Below, one piece after another: positions 11,601-22,749 of a stretch of DNA of 64,000 nucleotides (its first letter is position 1; each line of letters opens with the position of its first letter). The notes under the pieces were generated by a model that was not told where the DNA came from, searched no databases, and worked only from the letters and a program-made list of their open reading frames with translations. The DNA comes from Aspergillus flavus (lineage: Eukaryota; Ascomycota; Eurotiomycetes; Eurotiales; Aspergillaceae). The DNA is taken from the NCBI RefSeq assembly GCF_009017415.1, contig NC_092406.1:2790001-2854000 (forward strand), given 5' to 3'. The position numbers were made by a program, and so were the translations under genes.

Positions 11601-14600
11601 CGTCAGCATGCTCCAGGGAAATTTGATATGGGGTCCCTTTCCGAGGTTGCTCCGTGACGTTTAATAATGAAGCTACTAAAACCAGTTATTCCAGTCCCAT
11701 CAGACGATTTCTTTCCCCACAACGATTCTCTTCACGGTCGGCATGATTCCTAAGTCCTGACAGTAACACCTAGCAAACAATGCGAACCGAAGATGGCTAG
11801 TGCTGCACGCGAGCATTGGGACCTGCAGCGAACTAGCGGCCTGCGGTGTAATCCCGCAGGAATAGCTGTACATTGTGCATACGCTCGATGAATAATGGTC
11901 ATCACCCCTGACATGGCGGCGCTGCAGCCTGGGTGATTGCCTAACTACCTTTTTTTTTTTTTTTCCCCTCAACACGCCACTACCCGAGTTCAGTTGACCT
12001 GGCGGTTAAAGTTGAGAACATCGGTAAGGAGCTCGATCTGCCAAGATCAATATGGCTGGTCTTCTTTCGGCGATCAACGTCTTGCATACCACTTTGGTCA
12101 AGTTGCCAGCTGTACGGAGTACAGTCGACCCTATTTATATTCCCGTTCCTGCCACCACAGTTTGATGGGAATAATGGACATTACCGAGATGCTTTGAGTC
12201 TCCAGAGTACTATCAATCCTATCATAAAGAAAATACTTTAGAGAATTTAATTTTTGTTATACATTCGTTATGTACCTCTCGCTTCGATTAACCATTCCTA
12301 TCACAATCGGCTGGGCTCGGGTCGGACATGTCCGGCTGAGGAGTATCCAATCTCAACCTTGAACCCTCAATGGCTTATCGTTCAAAGTTATGTATAGTAG
12401 TCATTGATAAGCGACTTAATTTAACTTTCAACATGCACGATTCGGACCAACCCAAGCAAACTCTATAAACCAAACAACAATTTGAAATCTTAGACATGAT
12501 CAAGAACCAACAGACTTTAGATCTCATGCTCGAAGATCGATCGCAGCGTGTTGGCAGGTGCCCACCTCACCCTACATTGACATGTCTCTCCCTCGTGCCG
12601 GGTAGATCCTTGAGATCAGATATCTGTACATCGTACGGAGTATACCCCCTATTACCCCTGTGGGCTAAGGTTCCCGGGGATAAGAGTGTCTCTTATTCTG
12701 TCCTACTGCCCCTCTAGGGCTGCACCCCTAGACTCCGTTGCTTCGGGATACCATGGGCTGGATAGCAACGCTTGACAAATCACATGGCAATATCATAGAA
12801 GTGCGGATCATGTACTTTTTGGGGACAATATCTCGAACTGACCACTTTGATAAAGATGTTGATGCAAGATTCAATACATATTAGCCCCTTTATCTAATTC
12901 TTACTCTTGTCTGCACTGTTTATATTCACAGCGTAGGTGTTTCGGTTGTAGTCTCGGCCGCCGGTGTTTGCATCCTAGATATGGAGAGCTATGATGATCC
13001 TTTACTGGTTTTTTCACGGTTGTCTTGTAGGGCAAAAGACCACTTTATCCCGTGTGAATCATTGTATTCCGTTTGAATTATGGATTCATTGGTTGGTTGC
13101 GTAGGCAGACCTTGGCTTGTCTGTCGCGCTAGTAATTACCTCTTTTGTCCTTTTTTCTTTTTATAGACTATACGGAGCTTAATTATATACTGTCTAGCTT
13201 CGTTTATGGTGAAATAAAGTATTATATCGACATTCAATTCATCATCTAGCAGTATATAGTGCATACCATGACTTATAGACGCCTAAACTTGCTATTGTTC
13301 GTAGATTTACTATCTTTCAAAACATAATGCTATATCTACATACAACCATATGAAGTAAACCTATGAAGCAATGAATACACAAAGGCTTTATTTCCAGCGT
13401 TCTTCGCGGAAACGAAGCGCAACTTGCTTTTGTCAGTAGAGGCGCTAACATCTACTGTTCATGTTTGGTCATTCGTACACAGAATGTTACTAATTCAGTC
13501 TGTAAGGAGCTTTATCTTGATTAGTTTCAAAAGAGCTCGTCGAATGACAGTATCTTCATGTCGTTGGTCTTAACATCGTGTCCAACTAGTGCCCGGGTTT
13601 AATGCAAGGTCGAGGAGGACATTGAAAACTCGCCGTTAACAAAACGGCCTGCATATTACAAATACCACAATGCCTTGCAGCCTTTGTGGGACGGGCGGCC
13701 AAATCAGAAGAATGGAAACCAACAAGAATGAAAGGAGAAGCTACAGTATGTAAATCTAGGTTTCTGTAGTCAGACATAACTGAAATAGCTACTAGGTATG
13801 TCTTTTTGTGTTGGCGCTGGATAAACCTCGGACTGGGGCCAGAAAGAAAGGAGTCTCTTTAGGGATTTCCAAGCCCTACGTCACCTTCTATACAGGACGG
13901 CGGGAATGACTTCGATTTGGCCATCCAATTGCGGTTCCGATATGAATAACACTGCCATCCTAAGGATTGCCTTCCGCGATCTGCGGTCAGGAAGGCGACA
14001 ACGAATCATTGAATATGAATTGTCCATGCATCGCGCGAGTCCCTTCGAGTATGAAGTAGAGATCAGTTGATCTTTAACTGTTGAGTAAGGAATGGTTGAA
14101 TGGCTGGATGTTTTTTCGTTCAGAGCAACTATAGGTGTTTCTCCAGCTGCATACGGATCCTTCGACGCCTCTTCAACAGCTATAGAGGGAAGTGGTTCAA
14201 CGAACGGAACCAGGACCTGTATTGTATCGGCATGGTTCAAAATCGTAGGCAGCCAACCGTATTCCGTAAGCTAATTGCACCTTAGTATACTTCGTCCAGC
14301 CTGGTCAAGTGCTTCTTACTTGAATCAGCTAAGCGAGCTAAACCTTGAACAAGAGCTCACTCCCATGAGGTACATCCGTCTTACATAGTGTGTGTTCCGT
14401 TGCTCAATACCGTTATGATACCATCTGGCTACTACCATTGTATACAGTGTATTCGATGGCGATAAGTTTGTCTTGGTGCGGCTGTATGGCTGACATATAT
14501 TACTTATGTCACGCGGTGTGTCGATTATTATAGCTAGGCTAACAAAGCGCTTCCATTCGTGGTGTAAAATAGCAGCTATAACACTATCATTCAAATAGTC

Positions 14601-15303
14601 ATTGGTTAGCGCTTTCAGGCTGGCAGGGTATAGTACTCTATACTAACCGGCAAAAGTGAGTTGAAATTTTGACCGTTGTGAGTACCTGACCGAGTATTCA
14701 ATAAGCCAGGCGGTGATATCCTCGTCTCACCAGCATTCGTCTTGAGAGTGTTGAGTTCCATGATTTGTCCCTGCCAGATAATCCCGAGCAATATGACGTC
14801 CTCAAGAGGCCTATCCTTTCCCACCAAATGTTGCTGACACCTTAGGCACACATACTCCACAGACACCAGCCACAGTCCTCAGCCACCAGTTCCCCGCGGA
14901 ATCGGCGACCGCTCGGAATTGATACGCGAGGATTTTGGGCAGAAAAGTGAAGATCGCTGAGCGCATCTGGGCATACTACTTATGCATAAACCATACTCCC
15001 ACGATTGAACGCCGCGAGGCTTAACTCCCAATAATGGATTATTAACAGGGCTACGTCAAGCTACATGTCCACGTCATGGCGACATCTTCTAGTTTCACCG
15101 TTTGTGTCGGCCATCGCTCTTTCTCTCCCTTATCAATCCCTTGATGTTGGTAGCTGTGATAGCAGCCGAACTCGGGGCCAGATACAGCAAGTACTTCAGT
15201 ACCATCTATTATTACGAATATCATATCGTCGCCACTCTCTAAATTAGGCTGATTTTCGCACTTTCTCTTCGCCATATTATATCTAGTCGCATTTGCAAAG
15301 AAC
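8688..15303. other. 6.6-kb region without a supportable gene
   Basis: Includes the leader/promoter of the upstream minus-strand gene (9130-9520 is purine-rich on plus) and then mostly AT-rich DNA. Only short frames occur. The longest, 13881-14240 on minus, has no ATG at its start and no motif. There is a poly-T run near 11950 and three copies of TACGGAGTA (10575, 12113, 12634). No tRNA, transposase or terminal repeats were found by eye. Confidence 0.45.
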
Positions 15304-16342
15304 ATGGCATCGGCGAACAGAATCTCCCGGAGGCGTGCTCCGAGGAAAATGGGGGGCCACCGAAGGAATCATCCAAAAACATTTACTCCTCCGAAATCGC
15401 CTCAGTCTATCCTAGCTCAGGCTCGCAGAAATAGCCTCACGAGCAGACGTAGCCGTGGAGGGCTTTTCGGCGCCGGCAGTAACTATAGGATAAACCGCTC
15501 AGAGCGTCAAGTTGGGGGACGAACTTCGAAGTATTCCAAGTTCGGGTTGATCCCGCGCTCAACAGAACCGTTCGAAAAGGTGTGTGCTTTTCTGCGCTAT
15601 TAAAATGTTGGGTTACGTTTTGGGACCCTCTCCGCCTCACCCTTGCCTAGCCTGCAGCTACTAGCGCATGTAAGAATAATGCCTCGCTAACGGGAGTTCA
15701 CGAACAGAATTGTTTTGAAAAGGAACCATTTGCCACAGGCTATGTTTTTGTTCCCAAGGGTGATGTATATGTTACTCGCAACTGTCGAGCGAATACGAAG
15801 GAGTCTGAGCGCACAGTCTACACCGTCTTTGTAAGGGATTATGTTGCCCCGTTAACGATTAGGGTTTTAACCAGCTGCAGGACAAGACAGGGAAGAGGAC
15901 CCTCGGTATCCGTGTGCCATCTGACATCTACGCCGCTGTTCTCGAGTCTGCCGCTGCGACCGCTGAGACGCGCGCTAATGCTGTCAAACTTCGCGATGAG
16001 AAAGACCTGGCTCACTCTCGACAAATCCTCCGCACTCAGTTCCCATTAATGCCTGCGGAATCTCTGGAGGCGATTCTTAATCACGCATTCCTCAAAGGTT
16101 CCGGCCGAGTTGGACGCACGGCGACCCAATCGGACAAACGCAAGGCTGATTTGGCGGTGGAGGCTCATATTCGACACACGCATACCCCATATGAATCTAT
16201 GCTCCATGCTGGGGCGGGCCGCGAAGAAGCCCGAAACGCGGTTTGGGGATTGGTTAAAGCCATTAAGACTGCATGGGAAGGTGGAGATTCTCAACCTATG
16301 GATGTGCTAGCTCTGCGCAACCGGATGGTGGAATCGAATTGA
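15304..16342 (+). CDS. DUF2293-domain protein, three exons
   Basis: Conserved fungal protein of unknown biochemical role. Exons: 15304-15579, 15708-15830 and 15881-16342; introns of 128 and 50 bases. The join gives 286 residues. Residues 1-92 are strongly basic with many Arg and Ser, suggesting a nucleic-acid-binding or nuclear-targeted tail. The middle (GYVFVPKGDVYVTRNCR) and the C-terminal half (QILRTQFPLMPAESLEAILNHAFLKGSGRVGR) match what I know of the DUF2293 core. The start has good context (AACATGG). The 3' end converges on the first gene of the minus-strand array about 390 bases away. Confidence 0.8.
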
Positions 16343-16731
16343 TACCATTCAAGTTGGATACATCATATGCATTCCAGGACGGACGCCGAAACGATCACCA
16401 TTAATTCTAGATTTTCCTCACAGTGCGATTACAGGCGTTAACACGACGATCAGATAAACGATATTATGGCTCTACTGAAGTAGAACGAATAAAAAAGGGG
16501 GAATGACTTGTTACGAAGATACGAAAGATACCCTATGTACTTTGACATGCATAGACTACATTTCCACAACAACGTTATGTTAGACTCAGCAATAGAGTGG
16601 CGGTCTCATCATTTGGACACACCCGTTAACGTCTTTGTTATTATCACTAGTTTTAAGTATGAGTTTTGCAATATTCAACCTGAGATGCTTTGAACTAAAC
16701 AAAACAACAATCATACAGTCCCGCCACCCAC
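16343..16731. other. Convergent intergenic spacer
   Basis: AT-rich spacer between the 3' ends of the DUF2293 gene and the first array gene. Nothing recognisable beyond presumed transcription ends. Confidence 0.4.
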
Positions 16732-17292
16732 CTAAAACCCAACATAAGTCCCCGGATTATCTTTATCCGGAAAAGCAGGCTTAACCTTCGACAAAAAATC
16801 CTCCCAAGAACAATGCCCAACATCCGTCACAGAAACATTCTCCATCTTCCCACGATTCTCAGTCCGAAGAATATCAACCACACAACACCCATCCAACAAC
16901 ACCGGAAATCCAAACACCTTCCCCCTCTCAAGTATCTCCTCAAACGCCATATTATAAATCCACGCCTCCTTGAACACCTCCTCCGCCGTCTGCACCTCAG
17001 ACGGAAACACCCAATACACCCTGATCCGGTGGTTCGGAGGCTTACCCCGTGGATTCGCGTAACGTGCCTCAGCCACTGTCATTCTGCGCTCTAGTTCCCG
17101 TCTAGATGCTAGAATGACGTCCTCGGGGTCCTGGGGGTTTGTCCAGGGGTCGATGTCGAGGTAGATCCCGACCATGTTGGTGTGCTCTTCGGTGCGGAGA
17201 CCGGCTTCTTTGAGAGTTCTTTTGCGGGTGGCGTCGAAGGCGCTGGAGGTTGTGCGCTTGACGGGTTTGAGGGGGGCTGTTAGGGTGTCCAC
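16732..17292 (-). CDS. Array paralog P1: small protein of an unrecognised family, start codon missing or non-ATG
   Basis: First and most divergent member of a six-gene minus-strand family (P1-P6). I do not recognise the family. The open frame covers 186 codons from a GTG, and the in-frame region upstream to the stop has no ATG. The first in-frame ATG is internal (17173-17175), inside the conserved region. Family blocks retained: RKRTLKEAG, then NMVGIYLDID (aligned with NLVCIFFDI in P3), then RIRVYWVFP (aligned with RICFMYP in P2), and a C-terminal NPGTYVGF. A TATA-like CATAAATA lies about 100 bases upstream. It may use GTG, have an undetected upstream exon, or be losing function. No signal peptide or membrane helix is seen. 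Confidence 0.55.
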   Translation of the reverse strand: MDTLTAPLKPVKRTTSSAFDATRKRTLKEAGLRTEEHTNMVGIYLDIDPWTNPQDPEDVILASRRELERRMTVAEARYANPRGKPPNHRIRVYWVFPSEVQTAEEVFKEAWIYNMAFEEILERGKVFGFPVLLDGCCVVDILRTENRGKMENVSVTDVGHCSWEDFLSKVKPAFPDKDNPGTYVGF

Positions 17293-17394
17293 TTTGGGGT
17301 TGGGGGTTTTTCGGTGGGTGTTGGTGCTGTTGTTTGGTTGTGATTGGGAGCAGAATTGGCTATGGGGTTGGTGAGAGATGGTGAGTTGTGTGAG

Positions 17395-17401
17395 TATTTA
17401 T
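17395..17401 (-). promoter_or_regulatory. TATA-like box upstream of P1
   Basis: Minus strand reads ATAAATA, about 103 bases before the P1 frame. It lies at a position similar to the clearer TATA boxes of P2, P3, P4 and P6. Confidence 0.4.
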
Positions 17402-17804
17402 GTTCGAGGTCATTGGGTGCTTGGAGGTGGGAAGTTGGCCTTGAGAATATGTGATAGTCGAGTTCAATGGCTTTGGTGTCGAGTGTTCATTGTTACTTTT
17501 ATAGAATTGGTTGTACAAAATACGCATTAGACTTTGACTATTGTTGTCCCTAGGTATGCTTTAATCACTAGATATAGAGAATAATGAAGATCCATAGTAG
17601 CTTCAAAGAGGATTACAGTATATACGATGCTAAAATGAGCGCAAAGACATGGATAGCAGACACAAATGATATTTTAAAGAAAGATAAGAACAATAACCAT
17701 GAAGTCAACGACATGCGCATTACATTTTTCTCCATCTCTTATTAAGCACCAACAAATATAACAATAGAAACAAAAATCGGTCCAGCTGGCTATATCCAAG
17801 CCCT

Positions 17805-18404
17805 TCAAGCCTGGATATAAAACACACTTCTAACTGCGACTCGGATATTGCTTGGTTTATATGTTGACTCTGGCCGCGGCTCAAATACCAGACAGCTATA
17901 GCCACGTCGCCTGAGTTCAACCGGAAGCTTAGCTCCTTGTATATCGGGAGCACCCAATAGTTTGTTAATAATGTCATATATCTCCACAAAAATCACCTCG
18001 GGCACAGTTCTGTGGTTGGTAGGGTACATGAAGCATATCCTCTGCTTATCCTCATCCAAAGTGTCGTCCCGGTGTACCAGATGCCACCTACCAGCGGAAT
18101 ATTCGCCCTCCAGTCTCCTTAGTTCATCCCAGCACCTCCAAAGGACATCTGGTGCAAAGCGTGACATCCCTGTCTTGGGTATGTCGAGAAAGAGGCAGAC
18201 GTAATTTTGGTCAGTCACGTCGAGCATGATACCAGAACGATAAAGACCCAACTTGCGTTTGATCACTTCGCCTGGTACATTGCGAGCTTCGAGTGAGGCT
18301 AGAAAAGCACCCTCGCCCCATTGGTTGTCTCTGGTTGGCCACGTCCATTCCGGGTCATTTATGGTTTCTCGTACTACCCGGGGTCCTTCTTGCTTGACTT
18401 GCAT
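17805..18404 (-). CDS. Array paralog P2: small protein of an unrecognised family
   Basis: Intronless, 199 residues, ATG start. No enzyme motif, signal peptide or membrane segment. Its blocks define the family well: IMLDVTDQNYVCLFLDIP at about residues 59-76, EDKQRICFMYP at about 118-128, a LPVELRRRGYSCLVFE block near 158-173, and YKPSNIRV near the C-terminus. The alternation of short hydrophobic strands and predicted helices suggests a compact alpha/beta domain, but this is inference. It is 512 bases upstream of P1 in the direction of transcription and has its own TATA box, so the genes are probably transcribed singly. Confidence 0.75.
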   Translation of the reverse strand: MQVKQEGPRVVRETINDPEWTWPTRDNQWGEGAFLASLEARNVPGEVIKRKLGLYRSGIMLDVTDQNYVCLFLDIPKTGMSRFAPDVLWRCWDELRRLEGEYSAGRWHLVHRDDTLDEDKQRICFMYPTNHRTVPEVIFVEIYDIINKLLGAPDIQGAKLPVELRRRGYSCLVFEPRPESTYKPSNIRVAVRSVFYIQA

Positions 18405-18500
18405 CTTGCTTCTTTTGAGTGGGATGGGATTTTAATAAGGCAGGATGTATTCGAGATGTTTGATATAAGATCTAAGAAGATGAGAGGGAAATGGGCTCAT

Positions 18501-18508
18501 ATTTATAC
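18501..18508 (-). promoter_or_regulatory. TATA box of P2
   Basis: Minus strand GTATAAAT, extended to GTATAAATATGAGC, about 97 bases upstream of the P2 ATG. P3 has GTATAAATATGGGC at the matching place, so the core promoter appears to have been duplicated with the gene. Confidence 0.6.
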
Positions 18509-18873
18509 TTGTATATCTCAGAGATATGTCTGTCTCTCCATCTCTATATGTCTATAGACAGAAGGGAAGCTTCCATCTTCCCTCGCAAAGATAAATTCTG
18601 AAGGATAAAAGGGTGGCAAATCTAGCATATATACTGGGATTCTGCTTTAGGATAATCCCAGACACTAGATAGTGTCTTTCCCAGTACTTTTAGGAACTTT
18701 ACAGGATATGTCAGGGTCCTGCCGCTTGAGATTACTAACATGGCAAATCTGTTGTTAAAGTATTCGATTTTCCATGCTATATAAATGCCTTAAGGAACTT
18801 GACGATGTTGTTCTCCTGCTTTAGACTCGAGGTTTCTACCACTTTGGATATTAGGTGGCGGAGATATTCATTC

Positions 18874-18924
18874 CATTGTTACAGGATATTTGCGTATAAC
18901 AAAGGCACTCTCCGACATCGAATG
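18874..18924. repeat. Intergenic repeat copy 1 of the paralog array
   Basis: A 51-base segment with 46 identities to 20134-20184 by hand alignment; core TGCGTATAACAAAG followed by CACTCTCCGACA. It lies about 470 bases upstream of the P2 ATG. It may be a shared regulatory element or a remnant of the duplication that spread the genes. Confidence 0.7.
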
Positions 18925-19248
18925 TAGTTTTCCATTGTCTTGAATACCGGCAGAGCCTTTATGTCACTCAGGCTTCATCCGTTTAGGATGGTTAAACCCA
19001 TGCTCAAGGCTCATGTATTTGTGGGTATAAAGTATATTGATGATTAATGATGTGCACTTCAACACAAGTTGTCCGTCGCTACTGATTAGGCATACGTTTG
19101 TTGATCAAAAAAAGAGACTCATTCCATTGTAGATAGCAACTGGTAACTGCATAGACATCTTCTCCTTCAAAGAGGGCTCCTAACTAAGAACGACATATAA
19201 AACAGTAAAAACAATAAATTTGTCCAGTCCACCAGGTATCCAAGCTTC
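18925..19248. other. Intergenic spacer between P2 and P3
   Basis: AT-rich; no open frame of note. Holds the 3' flank of P3. Confidence 0.4.
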
Positions 19249-19950
19249 TCAATCTGAAAAAGAACCTGAGCTCTCAAGAGGTGTAGCTCCGATATTGCTA
19301 GGCGATTTATCCCAGGTTTCTATATTCTCAATTCTTTCAACCGAAAACACATAACAACCTCTCCACTCAATCGGAAGAGTCTTCGTTCGACCTTCTTCCC
19401 CAAGGTCATCCAGAGCCTCCTTAACTCCAGCAAAAATGCTCATCAAGTCTATATCGAGTACTTCTGGCTGAGTACGGCCAACGGGTCTAAGCATGAAACA
19501 AATCCTCTGCTTTCCCTCAGGAACGTCGTCCAGTGGGTATACCAGTTTACCTAAATGGTTTCTCGGGATCTTGTCTGCTTCGTCCTCAGACTTCTCAATG
19601 GCATAGCGGGCATTGGGCTCGGCAAGCCCTGAAACGTTCTTCCCCTCTTCGGTGTGACTCGAAGGTATATCAAAAAAGATGCAGACGAGATTCCGCTCGG
19701 TCAGGTCGATCACAAGCTTGTGCGTATAAAGTTGGACTTTTTTGGACTCCAGCGATGGTGTTACCAAGCAAAAAACTGGATCATACTTTACCAGCTCCTC
19801 TTGGAACTTGTTGATGCGTTCGCCTGGTTCGGTAAGTGTTTCGAACCCTAGAGGTATGAGTCGCCAAATTGGGCCTTCTACAGTGGGTTCCTCAGGTTGA
19901 GATCCTGATTTTTGGGTTTCCATTTCTCGTGCCGATTCAGAGTGCTCCAT
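19249..19950 (-). CDS. Array paralog P3: small protein of an unrecognised family
   Basis: Intronless, 233 residues, ATG start at 19948-19950. Family blocks: LVIDLTERNLVCIFFDIP at about residues 79-96, EGKQRICFMLRP at about 144-155, KTLPIEWRGCYVFSVE at about 189-204, and KSPSNIG near the end. The N-terminal 30 residues are acidic and Ser/Thr-rich and probably disordered. Between the first two blocks it carries an acidic insertion absent from P2. It is most similar to P2 by eye (RICFM, LPxE, PSNI, and the same extended TATA sequence), so P2 and P3 look like a relatively recent pair. Confidence 0.75.
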   Translation of the reverse strand: MEHSESAREMETQKSGSQPEEPTVEGPIWRLIPLGFETLTEPGERINKFQEELVKYDPVFCLVTPSLESKKVQLYTHKLVIDLTERNLVCIFFDIPSSHTEEGKNVSGLAEPNARYAIEKSEDEADKIPRNHLGKLVYPLDDVPEGKQRICFMLRPVGRTQPEVLDIDLMSIFAGVKEALDDLGEEGRTKTLPIEWRGCYVFSVERIENIETWDKSPSNIGATPLESSGSFSD

Positions 19951-20068
19951 ATATCGAATTGGACTGTATAAGTTTTTTTTCTCGGATAGGACTGAGGATT
20001 GATAAGGAATAAAGATGACTGAGATGGTTGACAGAGACCGGAAGGATTCAGAGGGAAAACCAGCCCAT

Positions 20069-20076
20069 ATTTATAC
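20069..20076 (-). promoter_or_regulatory. TATA box of P3
   Basis: Minus strand GTATAAAT about 119 bases upstream of the P3 ATG, extended to GTATAAATATGGGC as in P2. Confidence 0.6.
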
Positions 20077-20133
20077 CTGGAAACCTGGGCAGTCTCAGTT
20101 ATCACGAGAATGTGCACAAGTATGATGGTGGAG

Positions 20134-20184
20134 CATTGTTACAGAATATGTGCGTATAACAAAGACACTCTCCGACACTGAATG
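20134..20184. repeat. Intergenic repeat copy 2 of the paralog array
   Basis: Partner of 18874-18924 (46/51 identical by hand count). It lies 184-234 bases upstream of the P3 ATG, just beyond the TATA box. A neighbouring TGCACAAG-ATGA string (20111-20125) recurs upstream of P4 at 22093-22105. Confidence 0.7.
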
Positions 20185-21176
20185 ATGCTATCTTTGCTTT
20201 GTTTTACCAGAGCCGTAGAACCACTGGGCCTCTTGCTTAGTAACGTAGGAATACCGCGTTCAAGGCCTGTTGCTATATGTAGTTCAACCTTTCTGGAGAT
20301 ATCATATCTATAGAACGAAACCTGCAATCTCGCTTCCCAGGATGGTCGTCGCGATGATCCGCATGGACGGGTATGGATCCCTAACTAAGCTCAATGAACA
20401 CTGGCCGTCGCATGATTGAAAGAAGGGTGTGTCCTCTTGTATGAAACAGTTCTCTTTGGAAGCAGCTCCGATCAGGGGTGTTTCATGTACATAGCAGTCA
20501 TTGACTTTGATCAGTATTGGTTCCAGACGCATGGCGGGATGCTCAAGTCACCTCCTCCTTTCCGGTGGTATAGGATAACTCTTCAAACATTTTAGCACTA
20601 GTTTACTCAACTTCAAAGCATGGAACATATTCGCTCCATAGTTGTGTTTCAAGGAGCTTTAGGTGGCCTGGGTTGATCGCACTATATCAGGATATGAGGG
20701 CCATTCACGGTGGTCACTGTGATTTGACCCCCCAAGCATTATGACTAGTCAGGAGAAAATAACTCGGGGTACTAAGATTGTATCTCTCACCAGTTTGGCT
20801 CTGGTATGTGCTTTTTAAATGTACAAATATCAAGGCAATTTTCTATTAGCTGCATCTATCCTAGCACGAGCTTGCGCCAACTCTCGGACCAGCCATGCTC
20901 TATCTACTAGATGGTCCTGAATCTTTTTGTAGTAGAATTCCCTGGTTACCTAATTACAGTGGGATTTGTTGTCTGGGGCTAATATCTCCGAGAGCTGAAA
21001 TATAGAGACTTTGTAACTGTGGCCAGGATTTAGCAATAGAACGAGTGGATTAGTGTCACTACGCACAGAAAGCAAGGAAAAGAAGTACTAAATCGTTTCG
21101 ATTTCCAATGTATCGAAATGCAACTCCCCTAAAGCATAGAACACCTATTCTCAAGCGAAACAAAAATAACAGGAAA
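20185..21176. other. Intergenic spacer between P3 and P4
   Basis: About 1 kb with only short frames (for example 20308-20532 on minus). I looked for a decayed seventh paralog and saw no trace of the LVCxF or RICF blocks. Confidence 0.4.
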
Positions 21177-21875
21177 CTAATTGCCCACGTCAGGCTCAGA
21201 ACTAAGTCCCTTGAGGACTGACTTTGAGACTGGATCAGCAAAACGAGCCTCTTTACACGGGATATGGTAGGCTCTCTTAGCCTCAAGTCCCAGTGGATTG
21301 CGTCTGCGACGGAGTGCAAAATCGTCTCTGATATCAGGCGTAGTCAAAACCGCCAGAAAATGATTTTCGATCATGAATGGCAGTGTGATTTTTCTTTCAT
21401 CTCCATTGTCGATATATTTAGGGAATATTTTCAGAATGAATCGTTCAAGATGGTAAGCGAGCTCCACATATATACTGCTAGAATCATGCTTGATTGTCTT
21501 GAAACCAAAACACATTCTCTCATGGCCTTCCTCAAGCTGGTCGCCTGGGAGTGGCAGGGTCATGATCGGACCCTTCTTGGCATTAAACATATGCCTCACC
21601 AGTTCGTCTTTACAGGCAGTTATGCAGCTGAGGATATCGTGCAATTCGCTTTGCTTAATATCGAGAAAAATGCAGACAAGACGATATTGAGATACGTCAA
21701 CCGTGATGCGTTGATCCGACAGTCTTTTCAAAATAATAGCTACCTTGCCTGCTTTCTCTATGCATTGCTTATACTCATCTGAGTCTCGCTCAACCTCACG
21801 GGCCCGAGAGCCCCAGCCATACGTTTTTGCTGTCTCTTTAATTTTGTCCGGCTCACAGTCGAATTTGGGCCCCAT
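21177..21875 (-). CDS. Array paralog P4: small protein of an unrecognised family
   Basis: Intronless; 232 residues from the first ATG (21873-21875). The frame extends two codons further to a TTG. Family blocks: RITVDVSQYRLVCIFLDI at about residues 56-73, EEGHERMCFGF near 115-125, an ITLPFMIENHFLAVL block near 162-176, and RRNPLGLEAKRAYHIP near 190-205. P4 and P6 have the same length (699-base coding sequences). They share the NPLG-containing C-terminal extension, which ends in a charged tail missing from P2 and P5, so they form a second subgroup. No signal peptide or membrane helix. Confidence 0.75.
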   Translation of the reverse strand: MGPKFDCEPDKIKETAKTYGWGSRAREVERDSDEYKQCIEKAGKVAIILKRLSDQRITVDVSQYRLVCIFLDIKQSELHDILSCITACKDELVRHMFNAKKGPIMTLPLPGDQLEEGHERMCFGFKTIKHDSSSIYVELAYHLERFILKIFPKYIDNGDERKITLPFMIENHFLAVLTTPDIRDDFALRRRRNPLGLEAKRAYHIPCKEARFADPVSKSVLKGLSSEPDVGN

Positions 21876-22047
21876 ATCCAACGGTTTGGATGGGATAGGG
21901 AACCAGTCACTCGTTCTATTTTCGATAGTGTTGTTGGAGGCTTGGACAAATGGGGATTCTTGGTGTGGCTGGCAAGATTACCAAGGAGGTAATTTTAATT
22001 TTGAAATGGGCTTAAGACGATAGGGGATCACACGAAAACATACCTAC

Positions 22048-22055
22048 ATTTATAC
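22048..22055 (-). promoter_or_regulatory. TATA box of P4
   Basis: Minus strand GTATAAAT about 170 bases upstream of the P4 ATG. Confidence 0.5.
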
Positions 22056-22749
22056 TCGTATGCTCTGGGGAATGCCCACTCTAATGAGGACCTGCACAAG
22101 GATGAAGAGAGGTCATCTGAATCCTTCTACATGGCAAGATCCGAATGAAACTGTTCGTGACTGGCATCTTGCATGGAGCTATTGGTGTGTAGAACGCTCG
22201 TAGAGACCCTAGAGGGAAGCAACCACAAATTATCCTCTACTTTCCGGTATTTAAGTTAGAACTCGGTGTCTAGAGTAACAGACGAAGAAATTCCCCCTAC
22301 AGCATATATGTGTCTTGACATATCCCCAGTCCACGTCAAGACCCATCAGCAGAATTACCATCATACGCCAGCTCCGACTCTGAGCATAGGTGTTTTCCCA
22401 AGAAAGCGGCAAAAGCCTTGGTTATCACCAATATTCATGAAAGACAGCATTTCGTGTCTTGGCATGGAAGGGTACACTACTCGTTCTATCCTCCATGGAC
22501 ATTTCCATTAGCTATCTTCAAGCAACAAGAATTCCAATTTCAGGAGCTCTGATCGGTAAAATAGACCGGTGTCCAGCACCATGATCCAGCAGGTATGAAC
22601 GGCTGCGGGCGTGGTCGATAAAATAATACTGATATACAACGGCAAGCCATCTTTCCCCTAAGTATAGACTGCAGCAAAAGCATAAAAAAGAAAAGAAAAA
22701 AGGGTATCAGTATAGCCTAGTACATTTTCAGAGTCTTCAATCTGCAACA
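22056..22749. other. Intergenic spacer between P4 and P5
   Basis: No gene supported. The plus-strand frame 22266-22511 has no recognisable feature. Bases 22091-22110 carry the TGCACAAGGATGA string shared with the P3 upstream region. Confidence 0.4.

Noticed and set aside
13881..14240. 119-codon minus-strand frame
   Set aside because: Starts at TTG, has no recognisable motif and no splice context linking it to other exons.
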